Shown one piece after another: positions 15,886-23,796 of a stretch of 43,004 nt of DNA. The DNA comes from Candidatus Desulfovibrio gallistercoris (GTDB lineage: Bacteria > Desulfobacterota > Desulfovibrionia > Desulfovibrionales > Desulfovibrionaceae): contig DWYJ01000095.1 of the NCBI GenBank assembly GCA_019118745.1, forward strand, positions 1 to 43,004, given 5' to 3'. Position 1 is the stretch's first letter; each line of letters starts with the position of its first letter. The position numbers were made by a program, and so were the translations under genes. Under the pieces are notes generated by a model. That model had not been told where the DNA came from. It ran no database searches and saw nothing but the letters and a program-made list of their open reading frames with translations.

Positions 15886-17103
15886 ATGAGTATTTCCGGT
15901 CTCAGCGTTTATTCCAACAGCAGCCGTTATCAGTGGCAGAGCACACAGAATACCTCCTCGTCCTCCAATCGGACGCAGAACGAACTGAGCGGCCTGACCT
16001 CCTATACCTCCATGGCCAGCCAGATCTCCGGCATGGTCGAACTTGTGCAATATGCCATGAAGGCTATGGGACTTTCCGAAGACAGCCGGGTGACGTTCAG
16101 CCAGATCAGCAAATATCAGCAGCAGATCGAAAAGGAATTCGACGACTCCCTCAAAAAGGCGCTCGAAGAATCCTCCCTGTCCGACATTTCCGGTCTGACC
16201 TTCACGCTGGACACCGAAGGCAAGCTGACCGCTTCCGGCTCCACGGAAGAAGATACCAAGAAAGCGCAGGACTACCTGGATGAACATCCCGAACTGGCTC
16301 AAAAGCTCGTGGAGAACTTGCAGGAAGCCGAGATCGAACTGACGACGGATCTGAAGTTCACCATCTCCTCCACCGGCGAGTTCAAGCTTGCCAGCGGCTC
16401 CACCCACGAACTCCAGAGCCTGCTGGATGAGCAGAGCGAACTCGTCGACGACCTGCGTGAAGGCCTTGCCGGCATCAACGTCAACCTCGACGAACTTTCC
16501 CTGGTCTTCGACGACGCCGGCAACCTGGTGGCCAACGACGATCATCCCCAGGCCTACGACATCAACAACTGGCTGCGTCAGCATGGCGAGCTGGAGAAGC
16601 TTCTTAAAGAAAAGCTTGAAGAACAGGAGATCCCCCTGTCGGATGTCAGCTTCACCCTGCCGAAGGAAGGCGGCATGGCCGTCAACATCGCTTCCGACAA
16701 CAGCGAGGAAGTGCAGAAGGCCCTGCTCGATCAGGATGAACTGGGCAAGGAGATCTATGAAGGGCTTGCCGGCCTGGGCATCGATCCGGACATCACCTTC
16801 TCCATGCAGGTGGAAAGCGACGGCAGCGTCACCATCAACAGCTCGCACCCCGATGCCGACAAGCTGCGCCAGCTGTTCAAGGATAATCCCGATCTGACCA
16901 AGCAGTACGCCCAGGTGCAGGCTCTGGCCGGCATCGAGGATGCCCGCGCGTCCATGCAGATCGATCCCTCGGCCATGCGTACGCGTCTCCAGATGGAGAC
17001 CATCGCCTCGTCCTGGTTCTCCAACCAGTCCTCCAGCGGCTTCGGCACCTATTCCAGCTCGAGCGGTCTGAGCCTGCTGACCGGCCTGAACATGAACGTT
17101 TAA
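15886..17103 (+). CDS. Unrecognised protein of five 50-residue tandem repeats, sigma-54 controlled
   Basis: A 405-residue acidic protein of no family I recognise. Residues 1-100 are Ser/Thr/Asn/Gln-rich and then helical. Residues 101-150, 151-200, 201-250, 251-300 and 301-350 form five tandem repeats of almost exactly 50 residues. Each has an alternating hydrophobic strand with Phe (LTFTL, LKFTI, LSLVF, VSFTL, ITFSM), a Gly turn and a second strand, then two helices with D/E-L patterns. The tail (351-405) is again Ser/Gly-rich, ending LSLLTGLNMNV. There is no signal peptide or membrane helix; low-complexity ends and RpoN control resemble flagellar or other export-apparatus substrates, but that is inference. 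AGGAG precedes the ATG and a strong terminator follows, so it is monocistronic. Confidence 0.85.
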   Translation: MSISGLSVYSNSSRYQWQSTQNTSSSSNRTQNELSGLTSYTSMASQISGMVELVQYAMKAMGLSEDSRVTFSQISKYQQQIEKEFDDSLKKALEESSLSDISGLTFTLDTEGKLTASGSTEEDTKKAQDYLDEHPELAQKLVENLQEAEIELTTDLKFTISSTGEFKLASGSTHELQSLLDEQSELVDDLREGLAGINVNLDELSLVFDDAGNLVANDDHPQAYDINNWLRQHGELEKLLKEKLEEQEIPLSDVSFTLPKEGGMAVNIASDNSEEVQKALLDQDELGKEIYEGLAGLGIDPDITFSMQVESDGSVTINSSHPDADKLRQLFKDNPDLTKQYAQVQALAGIEDARASMQIDPSAMRTRLQMETIASSWFSNQSSSGFGTYSSSSGLSLLTGLNMNV

Positions 17104-17128
17104 GCGCATCCGCGCACATTTCCCGCAC

Positions 17129-17169
17129 CGGGGAAGGGACGGCACGCCGTTCCTTCCCCGTTTTGTTTT
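17129..17169 (+). terminator. Intrinsic terminator of the repeat-protein gene
   Basis: A 14-bp stem with one G-U pair (17129-17142 with 17147-17160) and a 4-nt loop is followed directly by TTTTGTTTT. A textbook intrinsic terminator 25 nt after the stop codon. Confidence 0.9.
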
Positions 17170-17354
17170 CCCAGCCCCCGGCACTGCTGCAAAAAAAAAA
17201 ACGACCGGTGGGCTTTCCTTCCGCCCCCGGCCTTTCTGCCGGCCTCGCCCTGCCTGCCGGGGGATCTGCCCCATCCGCGCGCCATGCCGGAGACATCGTT
17301 CTCCCCCGGCGCAAAAAGGAGAAAAAAAGGGGTGACAAGCACCGCGTCTGCGTC

Positions 17355-17501
17355 TAGAGCATTTTCTGTTTGAAACGCCTCGCGCTCCAAACCATACGGC
17401 CTGTCGTTTCGCGGAAAAGACGTGGTTTTTCCGTTGCCCCAGGCCGGGCGGCGCTGTGCCGCCGTCTCGCGTTTTGCCTTTTTCAACGGCAAAACGCTCT
17501 A
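17355..17501 (-). repeat. 147-bp structured TA-flanked element, copy A
   Basis: Reverse-oriented copy of the element also at 31221-31367 and 42794-42941. It starts TAGAGC and ends GCTCTA. In its own sense direction it opens with a 10-bp perfect hairpin (arms GCGTTTTGCC and GGCAAAACGC), followed by the GGCGGCACAGCGCC hairpin, the CGGAAAA/TTTTCCG hairpin and a last hairpin held partly by G-U pairs. It sits in the intergenic region before the NCS1 transporter. The remaining sequence of 17170-17354 shows no convincing gene. Confidence 0.8.
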
Positions 17502-17596
17502 TGCCCGACACGTCCCCGTCAGAGCCTGGAACCTGTCGGCCGGACAAGGGGAGCCGCCGACACCAAGCCCGCTTCTTGCAGAAGGAGAATCATCTG

Positions 17597-18799
17597 GTGA
17601 GCACCACGCGTACGTTCAGCACCCTCAACCACTTCATCCTCTGGTTTGGCGCTTCCATCTCCATCGCGGAGATCGTCACCGGCACCCTGCTTGCGCCGCT
17701 CGGCCTCATGCAGGGCCTGCAGACCATCCTCATCGGCCACATCATCGGCGCATCCATCCTGATGCTGGCGGGCCTTACAGGCGCATGCAGCGGGCTCTCG
17801 GCCACGGCGACCTTCCGCATATCCTTCGGCCGCTACGGTTCCTATGTTTTCTCCGTCCTCAACATGGTGCAGCTGCTGGGCTGGACGGCAGTCATGATCA
17901 TCTGCGGCGCCAATGCTCTGGACGGCATTGCCCGCGTCCTCCTGGGCCTTGAACAGGAAAAGCTCTGGTGCCTGCTCATCGGTGGACTGATCCTCATCTG
18001 GATCTCCCGCGGCCTTCAGGCCATCTTCCGCATCCATACCGTGGTGGTCGTGGCCCTGTTCTGCTGCTTTATGGTTCTGGCCTACAAGGTGGGGACGTCG
18101 CCCGTCCCCACCGGGACGCCCGAAGCGGCCCCCCTCAGCTTCGGCAGCGGCGTGGAGATGAGCGTCACCATGTGCCTTTCCTGGCTGCCGCTCATCTCCG
18201 ACTATTCGCGCACGCTCAAGCGCCCTGTCAGCGGTACGGTCATCGGCGTACTGGGCTACTTCTTCGGCAGCATGCTCATGTTCTCCATCGGCCTGGGCGC
18301 GGCCCTGCTGGCCGGGACCTCCGAGATCAGCGAGATGCTCCTCGGCGCGGGGCTGGGCGTGGCCGGGCTCTTCATCGTGGCCTTTTCCACGGTGACGAAC
18401 ACCTTCCTGGACGCCCACTCCGCCGGCGTCAGCGCGGCCAACATCTCGCCGCGCGTCAATGAACGCCTGGTCGGCATCACCGTCTGCGCGCTGGGCACGC
18501 TTGTGGCGCTGTTCGTGCCCATGAGCCAGTACGAACAGTTCCTGTACTTCATCGGTTCGGTCTTCGCCCCGCTCTTTGCCATCCTGCTGGTGGACTTCTT
18601 CGTCTTCAGGCGGCGAGATACCGAACAGATCCTCAATGTGCCCAATCTGCTGCTCTGGCTGGCGGGCTTCATCGTCTACCGCCTGCTGCTCTCCACGAGC
18701 GTCTTTCTGGGCACGACCTTCCCGGTCATGTGCATCATCGCCCTGGCCTGCCTGCTCATGAACCTGCTGCGCGGCAAGAGGCCCACTCCCGCCTGCTGA
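17597..18799 (+). CDS. NCS1-family transporter, CytX/CodB-like
   Basis: A 400-residue inner-membrane transporter of the nucleobase:cation symporter-1 family with about 11-12 hydrophobic helices. It fits the short CytX (putative hydroxymethylpyrimidine) and CodB (cytosine) branch by length, the WFGASISIAEIVTG start and WLPLISDYSR in the middle. The start is the GTG at 17597 preceded by GAAGGAG; the frame is open further upstream through repeat copy A, but no better start is seen. No codA or thiamine gene adjoins it and no thiamine riboswitch could be recognised, so the substrate remains open. Confidence 0.75.
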   Translation: MSTTRTFSTLNHFILWFGASISIAEIVTGTLLAPLGLMQGLQTILIGHIIGASILMLAGLTGACSGLSATATFRISFGRYGSYVFSVLNMVQLLGWTAVMIICGANALDGIARVLLGLEQEKLWCLLIGGLILIWISRGLQAIFRIHTVVVVALFCCFMVLAYKVGTSPVPTGTPEAAPLSFGSGVEMSVTMCLSWLPLISDYSRTLKRPVSGTVIGVLGYFFGSMLMFSIGLGAALLAGTSEISEMLLGAGLGVAGLFIVAFSTVTNTFLDAHSAGVSAANISPRVNERLVGITVCALGTLVALFVPMSQYEQFLYFIGSVFAPLFAILLVDFFVFRRRDTEQILNVPNLLLWLAGFIVYRLLLSTSVFLGTTFPVMCIIALACLLMNLLRGKRPTPAC

Positions 18800-18821
18800 T
18801 GCCGCCGGACAGATCCGTCAG

Positions 18822-18859
18822 ATAAAAAAGGGGAGGGACGCGTGCACGCCCCTCCCCTT
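18822..18859 (-). terminator. Intrinsic terminator of the Sel1-repeat gene
   Basis: A 10-bp stem (18828-18837 with 18850-18859) is followed on the minus strand by a run of T (A-run at 18824-18829 on the plus strand). It lies between two convergent genes and may also stop the plus-strand transporter transcript. Confidence 0.75.
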
Positions 18860-18879
18860 CACGTTCCGCCAGAACAAGC

Positions 18880-19629
18880 CTACCAGCCGGCTCCCTGCGT
18901 ATCGGCCGGTATGGTGTATTCCCGCACTTCATTGAGTACCCGATCATCGGGTTCAAGGGTGTATTCCCGTACTTCATTGAATATCCGCCCGTCGGGTTCG
19001 AGGCCGACGCTGCGCGCCTTTTCGTACCACTGGGCGGACTGGGCGGGGTCCTCGTTCACGCCCACGCCGTGCTCATAGCAGGCGCCGACGAAGAGCATGG
19101 CCTGTCCGTAGCCGCCCTGCGCCGCCTTGAGCGCCCACTCGAAAGCCGTCTGCGGATTCTTTTCCACAAAGCGGCCCTTGGCGTAATACTGGGAGAGGGC
19201 AAACGCCGCTTCCGGCAGTCCGCCGTCCGCGGCACGGCGCATCCACTGCAGCGCCTGAGCGCCGTCCTGCGGCACGCCGACGCCGGACTGGTAGGCGTAA
19301 GCCAGCAAAAGCTGCGCTTCCACATCGTTCTGCTCGGCTGCCAGTGTGTACCACTGGGCGGCTGTTTCCATATTCTGCTCCACGCCGAGCCCGCTTTCAT
19401 AACAACGGCCCAGCATGACCTGAGCACGCGGATTGCCTTCGCTGGCCAGCGGCTGCACCAGACGCAGCGTGGTGGCGTACTGCCCGATATTGAAGGCTTT
19501 CCAGGCGCGCTCCAACGTATCTTCCGGGCCGGCGGCCAGCGCGGGGCCTGCCGCGCCCGACAGGGAGATCCCGGCTGCCAGCGCCGCGGCGCAGGCCCAG
19601 CGGGCATATTTGCGGAATTGACCTTTCAT
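18880..19629 (-). CDS. Secreted Sel1-repeat (TPR-like) protein
   Basis: A 249-residue protein with a clear signal peptide (positively charged start, hydrophobic core, ALAAG near residue 34). At least four Sel1-type repeats follow, marked by AQVMLGRCYESGLGVEQN, AQLLLAYAYQSGVGVPQD, AAFALSQYYAKGRFVEKN and AMLFVGACYEHGVGVNED. Such proteins are periplasmic or secreted scaffolds for protein contacts. AAGGAG precedes the ATG. The C-terminal tail contains a 15-residue tandem duplication (EPDGRIFNEVREYTL then EPDDRVLNEVREYTI). It diverges from yqeB. A specific partner cannot be named. Confidence 0.85.
   Translation of the reverse strand: MKGQFRKYARWACAAALAAGISLSGAAGPALAAGPEDTLERAWKAFNIGQYATTLRLVQPLASEGNPRAQVMLGRCYESGLGVEQNMETAAQWYTLAAEQNDVEAQLLLAYAYQSGVGVPQDGAQALQWMRRAADGGLPEAAFALSQYYAKGRFVEKNPQTAFEWALKAAQGGYGQAMLFVGACYEHGVGVNEDPAQSAQWYEKARSVGLEPDGRIFNEVREYTLEPDDRVLNEVREYTIPADTQGAGW
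18914..19003 (-). repeat. 45-bp tandem duplication in the 3' end of the Sel1 gene
   Basis: Units 18914-18958 and 18959-19003 are two direct copies of 45 bp differing at a handful of sites, coding for the repeated EPDxRxxNEVREYT unit. In-frame, so the copy number can change without breaking the protein. Confidence 0.85.
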
Positions 19630-19744
19630 GCGTATACTCCTTTGCAGGGAAAAAACTCTGCCGTCCAGCATACAGGCATGCCCGCCCTTTCCACAAGGGG
19701 AAAATGCCCCGCCGGCGGCTGGTGAAAGCGCGGACCCGGAAAAC

Positions 19745-20569
19745 ATGACCCACTCTCCTCGGATCCTCATACGCGGCGCGGGCGAAATGGCCACAGGGAT
19801 CGCCCTGCATCTGACCGAAGCCGGTTTTGACCGGCTGGTCCTGCAGGAATGCCCAAGCCCCACCGCCATACGCCGGGCCGTCTGTTTTTCCGAAGCCGTG
19901 GCCGAGGGCTGCTGGCAGGTGCGGGGAAAAAGCGCCCGCCATCTGCACGCGCCGGAACAGTGCCCCGCCTGCTGGGAACGGGGGGAGCTCCCCGTCCTGA
20001 CCTGTGCGGAAGAAGAGACCCTGCGTGCCATGCGCCCGCACATCTTCATCGAGGCCACCCTGCGCAAGCGCCCTGTCCTGCTGGGCAGACATCTTGCGCC
20101 CCTGGTCCTGGCGCTGGGCCCCGGCTTCACGGCGGGACAGGACGCCCACCTGGTGGTGGAGACCCACCCCGCGCACTGCGGCGAGATCCTTTCGCACGGC
20201 GCGGCCCGCGCGCCGGAAAAGGCCACGGAAGGCCCCGGCCCCGCCGCCGTTCGCCATCTCCGCGCTCCGTGCGACGGCTGCTTCCGTACCGGCCGCCGCC
20301 TGGGCGAGCGCCTCGAAGCCGGCAGCCCTGTCGGCTTCCTGCACACTGGTGCGGAGGTCCTTGCCCTGCACGCGCCCATGACGGGCCTGCTGCGCGGCCT
20401 GCTGCGCGACGGCACGCCTGTACGGCAGGGCGGCAAGGTCGCCGACATGGACGACAGACCCCACATTACCCCGCAGACACTTTCCAGACGGGCCACCTCC
20501 CTTGGAGAGGCCGTGACGCGCCTTGTCCGGCAGTGGCTGCAAGGAGACGACACATATGCATCCCACTGA
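19745..20569 (+). CDS. yqeB: YqeB/EF2563-family protein (selenium-dependent molybdenum hydroxylase system)
   Basis: A 274-residue protein of the EF2563/YqeB family, which co-occurs with selenium-dependent molybdenum hydroxylases; its biochemical role is not settled. A Rossmann-type start, IRGAGEMATGIALHL, and GPGFTAGQDAHLVVET with a nearby glycine-rich C-terminal half are characteristic. The ATG at 19745 is preceded only by a weak purine stretch. Its stop overlaps the next start by 14 nt. No partner gene of the system (selD, yqeC, xdh-like subunits) is in the window, so it appears detached from them here. Confidence 0.75.
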   Translation: MTHSPRILIRGAGEMATGIALHLTEAGFDRLVLQECPSPTAIRRAVCFSEAVAEGCWQVRGKSARHLHAPEQCPACWERGELPVLTCAEEETLRAMRPHIFIEATLRKRPVLLGRHLAPLVLALGPGFTAGQDAHLVVETHPAHCGEILSHGAARAPEKATEGPGPAAVRHLRAPCDGCFRTGRRLGERLEAGSPVGFLHTGAEVLALHAPMTGLLRGLLRDGTPVRQGGKVADMDDRPHITPQTLSRRATSLGEAVTRLVRQWLQGDDTYASH

Positions 20570-20975
20570 ACAGCCTCCCCGTGAAAACGGCTCGCCGCAG
20601 GAGCCGAAAATCCACGATGCCGAAGTTCTGCACGAACAGGGCCGCCGCGAAGGATACGGCGCGGGCGGCGGCGCGCGTTCGGCCTACACGGTCCGCTTCG
20701 TGCGGTTCGGCCAGTCCGGTTTCGGCGCGACCCCGTCCGAAGGCTGCCTGCCGCCGGCCATCACCCTTGGTCTCTTTCTGGGCTGCCTTGTCCAGCTGGG
20801 CATCCTGGCGGCCATCGGTTTCGTGGTCTTCTGGTGCGTCGGCGCGGTGGTCGGCGCCCTGCTCCAGGTGCGCCGCACCCTCAACAGACAGCCGACCAAT
20901 CCCTGGATCTGGCGTATCGCCAATTGGCTCGTCTGCCTGATGCTGGTGTCCTGGCTGGCGGAAGCGCGTCCATGA
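20556..20975 (+). CDS. Small membrane protein of unknown function
   Basis: A 139-residue protein not recognised. An acidic, Glu/Gly-rich cytoplasmic-looking start (1-50) is followed by a long hydrophobic segment (about 68-105, enough for one long or two short helices), a basic linker RRTLNRQ and a last hydrophobic helix (about 113-135). AAGGAG precedes the ATG, which lies inside the end of yqeB; the stop overlaps the next ATG as ATGA. Tight coupling suggests co-expression with its neighbours rather than shared function. Confidence 0.75.
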   Translation: MHPTEQPPRENGSPQEPKIHDAEVLHEQGRREGYGAGGGARSAYTVRFVRFGQSGFGATPSEGCLPPAITLGLFLGCLVQLGILAAIGFVVFWCVGAVVGALLQVRRTLNRQPTNPWIWRIANWLVCLMLVSWLAEARP

Positions 20976-21238
20976 ACGGGGATTGGCATGTCTACCTGCT
21001 CCGCTGCGCCGACGACAGCCTGTACTGCGGCATCACCACGGACGTGACGCGCCGCCTTGCTCAACATAACGGCCTGCTGCCCGGCGGGGCCCGTTATACC
21101 CGCGCGCGCCGCCCCGTTCGGCTGGAAGCCTGCCGCGCCTGCGCCGACCGCTCGCAGGCCCTGCGGCTCGAAGCCCGCATCAAGAAAACGCCCCGCCGGG
21201 AAAAATGCCTCCTGCTGCACAACGCTCCACTCCCATGA
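20972..21238 (+). CDS. GIY-YIG nuclease superfamily protein (UPF0213/YhbQ type)
   Basis: An 88-residue single-domain protein. HVYLLRCADDSLYCGITTDV is the GIY-YIG core (here VYLL...LYCGIT), followed by RRLAQHN and GARYTRARRPVRL, all hallmarks of the YhbQ/UPF0213 group. Family members are small putative DNA-acting nucleases. It overlaps both neighbours through ATGA junctions. Confidence 0.88.
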   Translation: MNGDWHVYLLRCADDSLYCGITTDVTRRLAQHNGLLPGGARYTRARRPVRLEACRACADRSQALRLEARIKKTPRREKCLLLHNAPLP

Positions 21239-21858
21239 TCAGCCTGCAAACCGCCCTGACCTTCTTCGGCATCGCTCTCGGCCTGGCCGTCGCCCCCGGC
21301 CCGGACATCCTCTTCGTGCTGACCCAGTCCGCCCTCTACGGAGCGCGGGCCGGCCTGGTCGCCACGCTTGGCCTCATGAGCGGACTCTTTTTCCATACCG
21401 CGCTGGTGGCCGTGGGCGTGGCCGCCATCTTCCAGCATTCGCCCACCGCCTTCCTGCTGCTCAAGGCGGCGGGGGCCGCCTACCTGCTCTATCTGGCCTG
21501 GTTGTCCCTGCGCGCAGGGGCCGTGCTGGCGCAGGGGAAACAGGATGCCTTCATCGGCTACGCGGCGCTTTACCGGCGCGGCGTGTTCATGAACGTCACC
21601 AACCCCAAGGTCACGCTTTTTTTCCTTGCCTTTTTGCCGCAGTTCTGTTCCCCTGAACGGGGAAGCATGGTCATGCAGATCATCCAGCTCGGCCTGCTCT
21701 TCCTGCTGGCGACAGGCATCGTCTTCGGCCTCACGGCCCTGCTCGGCGGTCGTCTGGCCATGTGGTTCAACACGAGCCCGCGCGCGCAGGTGATCATGCA
21801 CCGTCTGGCGGCGCTGGTCTTCGCCGGTCTGGCCTGCTCCCTGCTGCTGACGGTCTGA
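21235..21858 (+). CDS. LysE/RhtB-family amino-acid exporter
   Basis: A 207-residue inner-membrane protein with about six hydrophobic helices and the LysE/RhtB signature GLAVAPGPDILFVLTQSAL near the start, then NVTNPKVTLFFLAFLPQF in the middle. Family members export amino acids such as threonine or homoserine lactone; the substrate cannot be read from sequence. Its ATG overlaps the stop of the GIY-YIG gene. A 7-bp hairpin (21872-21888) follows without a T-run. Confidence 0.85.
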   Translation: MISLQTALTFFGIALGLAVAPGPDILFVLTQSALYGARAGLVATLGLMSGLFFHTALVAVGVAAIFQHSPTAFLLLKAAGAAYLLYLAWLSLRAGAVLAQGKQDAFIGYAALYRRGVFMNVTNPKVTLFFLAFLPQFCSPERGSMVMQIIQLGLLFLLATGIVFGLTALLGGRLAMWFNTSPRAQVIMHRLAALVFAGLACSLLLTV

Positions 21859-21912
21859 GGCCCCTTTTCCCGGCGGGACGCTCCCGCCCAGCTTACACCT
21901 CACGAGTTGCCC

Positions 21913-22467
21913 ATGCAGAACCTCCATCTTCTTTCCCTCAACGATCTGCCGCCGGACGGCAAGCGTCTCACCGTGGACGACGCCTCCCTCTGGGCGGCGA
22001 ACCTGCGCGAGTTCCATATGGACTGCCGCGTGGAGCAGCCCCTGAAGGTCGAGCTGCATATCCTGCCCGTGGAGGACGGCTACCTGGTGCGCGGCGAGCT
22101 GACGGGCGGCGTCATCGTGCCCTGCAACCGCTGCGCGGAAGACGTGCACATCGCGCTGGACAGCCGTTTCGAGGAATTCGAGGACGTGCCGGAGGCCGAG
22201 GACGGGGAAGACGGGCAGCCGGGCGACAGCCACATCCTGCTGGACAAGGGCGTGCCCATGCTGGATCTGGCGGCGCTCTGCTGGGAGGAATTCGTGCTGG
22301 CGCTGCCCATGAACCCCCTCTGTCACGAAGACTGCAAGGGACTCTGCCCCCAGTGCGGCGCCAATCTCAACACCTCGGCCTGCCAGTGCACCCGAGACGA
22401 GGGCGATCCGCGGCTGGCCGTGCTGCGCGGACTTTCGCTGCAAAAAGACTGGACAGAGAAGAAATAA
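21913..22467 (+). CDS. yceD: YceD/DUF177 family protein
   Basis: A 184-residue protein of the DUF177 family, which almost always precedes rpmF; its plant and bacterial members are linked to 23S rRNA accumulation. Typical features are PCNRCAEDV in the middle and the C-terminal CKGLCPQCGANLN followed by DPRLAVLRGL. Start taken at the ATG at 21913 (a TTG two codons upstream is possible); the ribosome site is weak. First gene of the fatty-acid/ribosome block. Confidence 0.87.
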   Translation: MQNLHLLSLNDLPPDGKRLTVDDASLWAANLREFHMDCRVEQPLKVELHILPVEDGYLVRGELTGGVIVPCNRCAEDVHIALDSRFEEFEDVPEAEDGEDGQPGDSHILLDKGVPMLDLAALCWEEFVLALPMNPLCHEDCKGLCPQCGANLNTSACQCTRDEGDPRLAVLRGLSLQKDWTEKK

Positions 22468-22550
22468 TCAGCTAAAGTTTCAGCCCTTGAGCGAATACTC
22501 TTCGTCTTTGAACGACAACACTTTCCGCCCCGGCGGAGAAGGAGAACATC

Positions 22551-22733
22551 ATGGCTGTCCAGCAGAACAAGAAATCCCGTTCCCGTAAGGGCATGCGCCG
22601 TTCCCATGACCGTGTGGCCGTGCCTGCCGTCATCTACTGCTCCTGCGGCGAACCGACCGTGCCCCACAGCATCTGCCCCAATTGCGGCACCTACAAGGGC
22701 CGTCAGGTGGTCGCCAAGAACGACGCGGAATAA
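22551..22733 (+). CDS. rpmF: 50S ribosomal protein L32
   Basis: A 60-residue zinc-type L32. The start AVQQNKKSRSRKGMRRSHD and the four-cysteine knuckle CSCGEP...CPNCGTYKGR are diagnostic. AAGGAG precedes the ATG. The stop codon overlaps the plsX start as TAATG. A small CCGCC...GGCGG stem lies just before the ribosome site. Confidence 0.97.
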   Translation: MAVQQNKKSRSRKGMRRSHDRVAVPAVIYCSCGEPTVPHSICPNCGTYKGRQVVAKNDAE

Positions 22734-23767
22734 TGGACACGCGCCCCATCATAGCCGTGGATGCCATGGGAGGCGATTTCGGGCCTTCCGTGGTGGTGCC
22801 GGGCGCCATCGAGGCCGCCCGGCTTCATGACCTGCACGTCCTGCTGGTGGGCGATACGCCCAAGATCGAAGCGGAACTGGGCAAGCTCGACCTTGCCGGC
22901 GTGCAGTTCGACATCGTCCATGCCGATGATGTGGTGCACATGAACGAAAAGCCGTCGGACATCCTCCGGCGCAAAAAGAACGCCTCCATACAGGTGGCCT
23001 GCCGCCTCGTCAAGGACGGAGCGGCGCAGAGCGTCGTCAGTGCCGGTCATTCCGGGGCCACCGTCGCCTGCGGCATGTTCATCATGGGCCGGCTGGCCGG
23101 GGTGGAACGCCCCGCCCTCGCGGCGCTGCTGCCTACGGAAAAGAATCCCGTCGTCGTCCTGGACGCCGGGGCCAATGTGGACTGCCGGCCCTACCATCTC
23201 TTCCAGTTCGGCCTCATGGGCGACGCCTTTGCCCGCGACCTGCTGAATTACGCCTCGCCGCGCGTCAGCCTGCTGAGCATCGGCGAGGAGGAAGGCAAGG
23301 GCAACAGTCAGGTGAAGGAAGCCTACGAGCTGCTCAAGCTGGCGCAGAACCTGAACTTCATCGGCAATGCCGAAGGCCGCGACATCTTCACCGGCGATGT
23401 GGACGTGGTGGTGTGCGATGGTTTTGTGGGCAATGTGGTGGTGAAGATGAGCGAAGGCCTGGCCAGTTCGCTCATCCGCATGCTCAAGCGCGTCTTCACT
23501 TCCGGCGTGCTCCCCGCTCTCGGCGGCATGCTGGCCAAGGGCGCTTTCAAGAAGTTCGCCACCACCATAGATTACGCCGAATACGGCGGCGCGCCGCTGC
23601 TGGGCCTTCAGGGGCTGGCCATCGTCTGTCATGGCCGCTCCAATTCCCGCGCCATGATGAATGCCATCAAGATGAGCGGCAACTTCGTCCGCAAGGGCAC
23701 CAATGACCGCCTGGCGGAGACCATCCTTGCCAACGAGGAGCTGACGCGCTTCTCGCGGGCCATCTAA
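22733..23767 (+). CDS. plsX: Phosphate acyltransferase PlsX
   Basis: A 344-residue enzyme that makes acyl-phosphate from acyl-ACP, the first committed step of phosphatidic acid synthesis by the PlsX/PlsY route. It opens IIAVDAMGGDFGP, the family hallmark, and has SAGHSGATVACG, DAGANVDCRP and DGFVGNVVVKMSEG, ending in a NSRAMMNAI stretch. Start overlaps the rpmF stop. Conserved rpmF-plsX-fabH order ties phospholipid and fatty-acid synthesis to ribosome production. Confidence 0.96.
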   Translation: MDTRPIIAVDAMGGDFGPSVVVPGAIEAARLHDLHVLLVGDTPKIEAELGKLDLAGVQFDIVHADDVVHMNEKPSDILRRKKNASIQVACRLVKDGAAQSVVSAGHSGATVACGMFIMGRLAGVERPALAALLPTEKNPVVVLDAGANVDCRPYHLFQFGLMGDAFARDLLNYASPRVSLLSIGEEEGKGNSQVKEAYELLKLAQNLNFIGNAEGRDIFTGDVDVVVCDGFVGNVVVKMSEGLASSLIRMLKRVFTSGVLPALGGMLAKGAFKKFATTIDYAEYGGAPLLGLQGLAIVCHGRSNSRAMMNAIKMSGNFVRKGTNDRLAETILANEELTRFSRAI

Positions 23768-23796
23768 CCCTCCCCTATCACTCTCGAGCTTTCGCT

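Noticed and set aside
17330..17382. Short GTG-started leader peptide with an AGGAG site before repeat copy A
   Set aside because: Fourteen codons running into the repeat, no regulatory codon run and no attenuator following; likely chance.
15880..17547. 555-codon minus-strand frame opposite the repeat-protein gene
   Set aside because: Shadow of the repeats; no ribosome site, and the plus strand has promoter, ribosome site and terminator.
17300..17596. Possible thiamine riboswitch before the CytX-like gene
   Set aside because: GGAACCTG and GGGGTG fragments exist but not the ordered TPP-aptamer core (CTGAGA and the GAACCTGAT block at proper distance), and repeat copy A lies between them.
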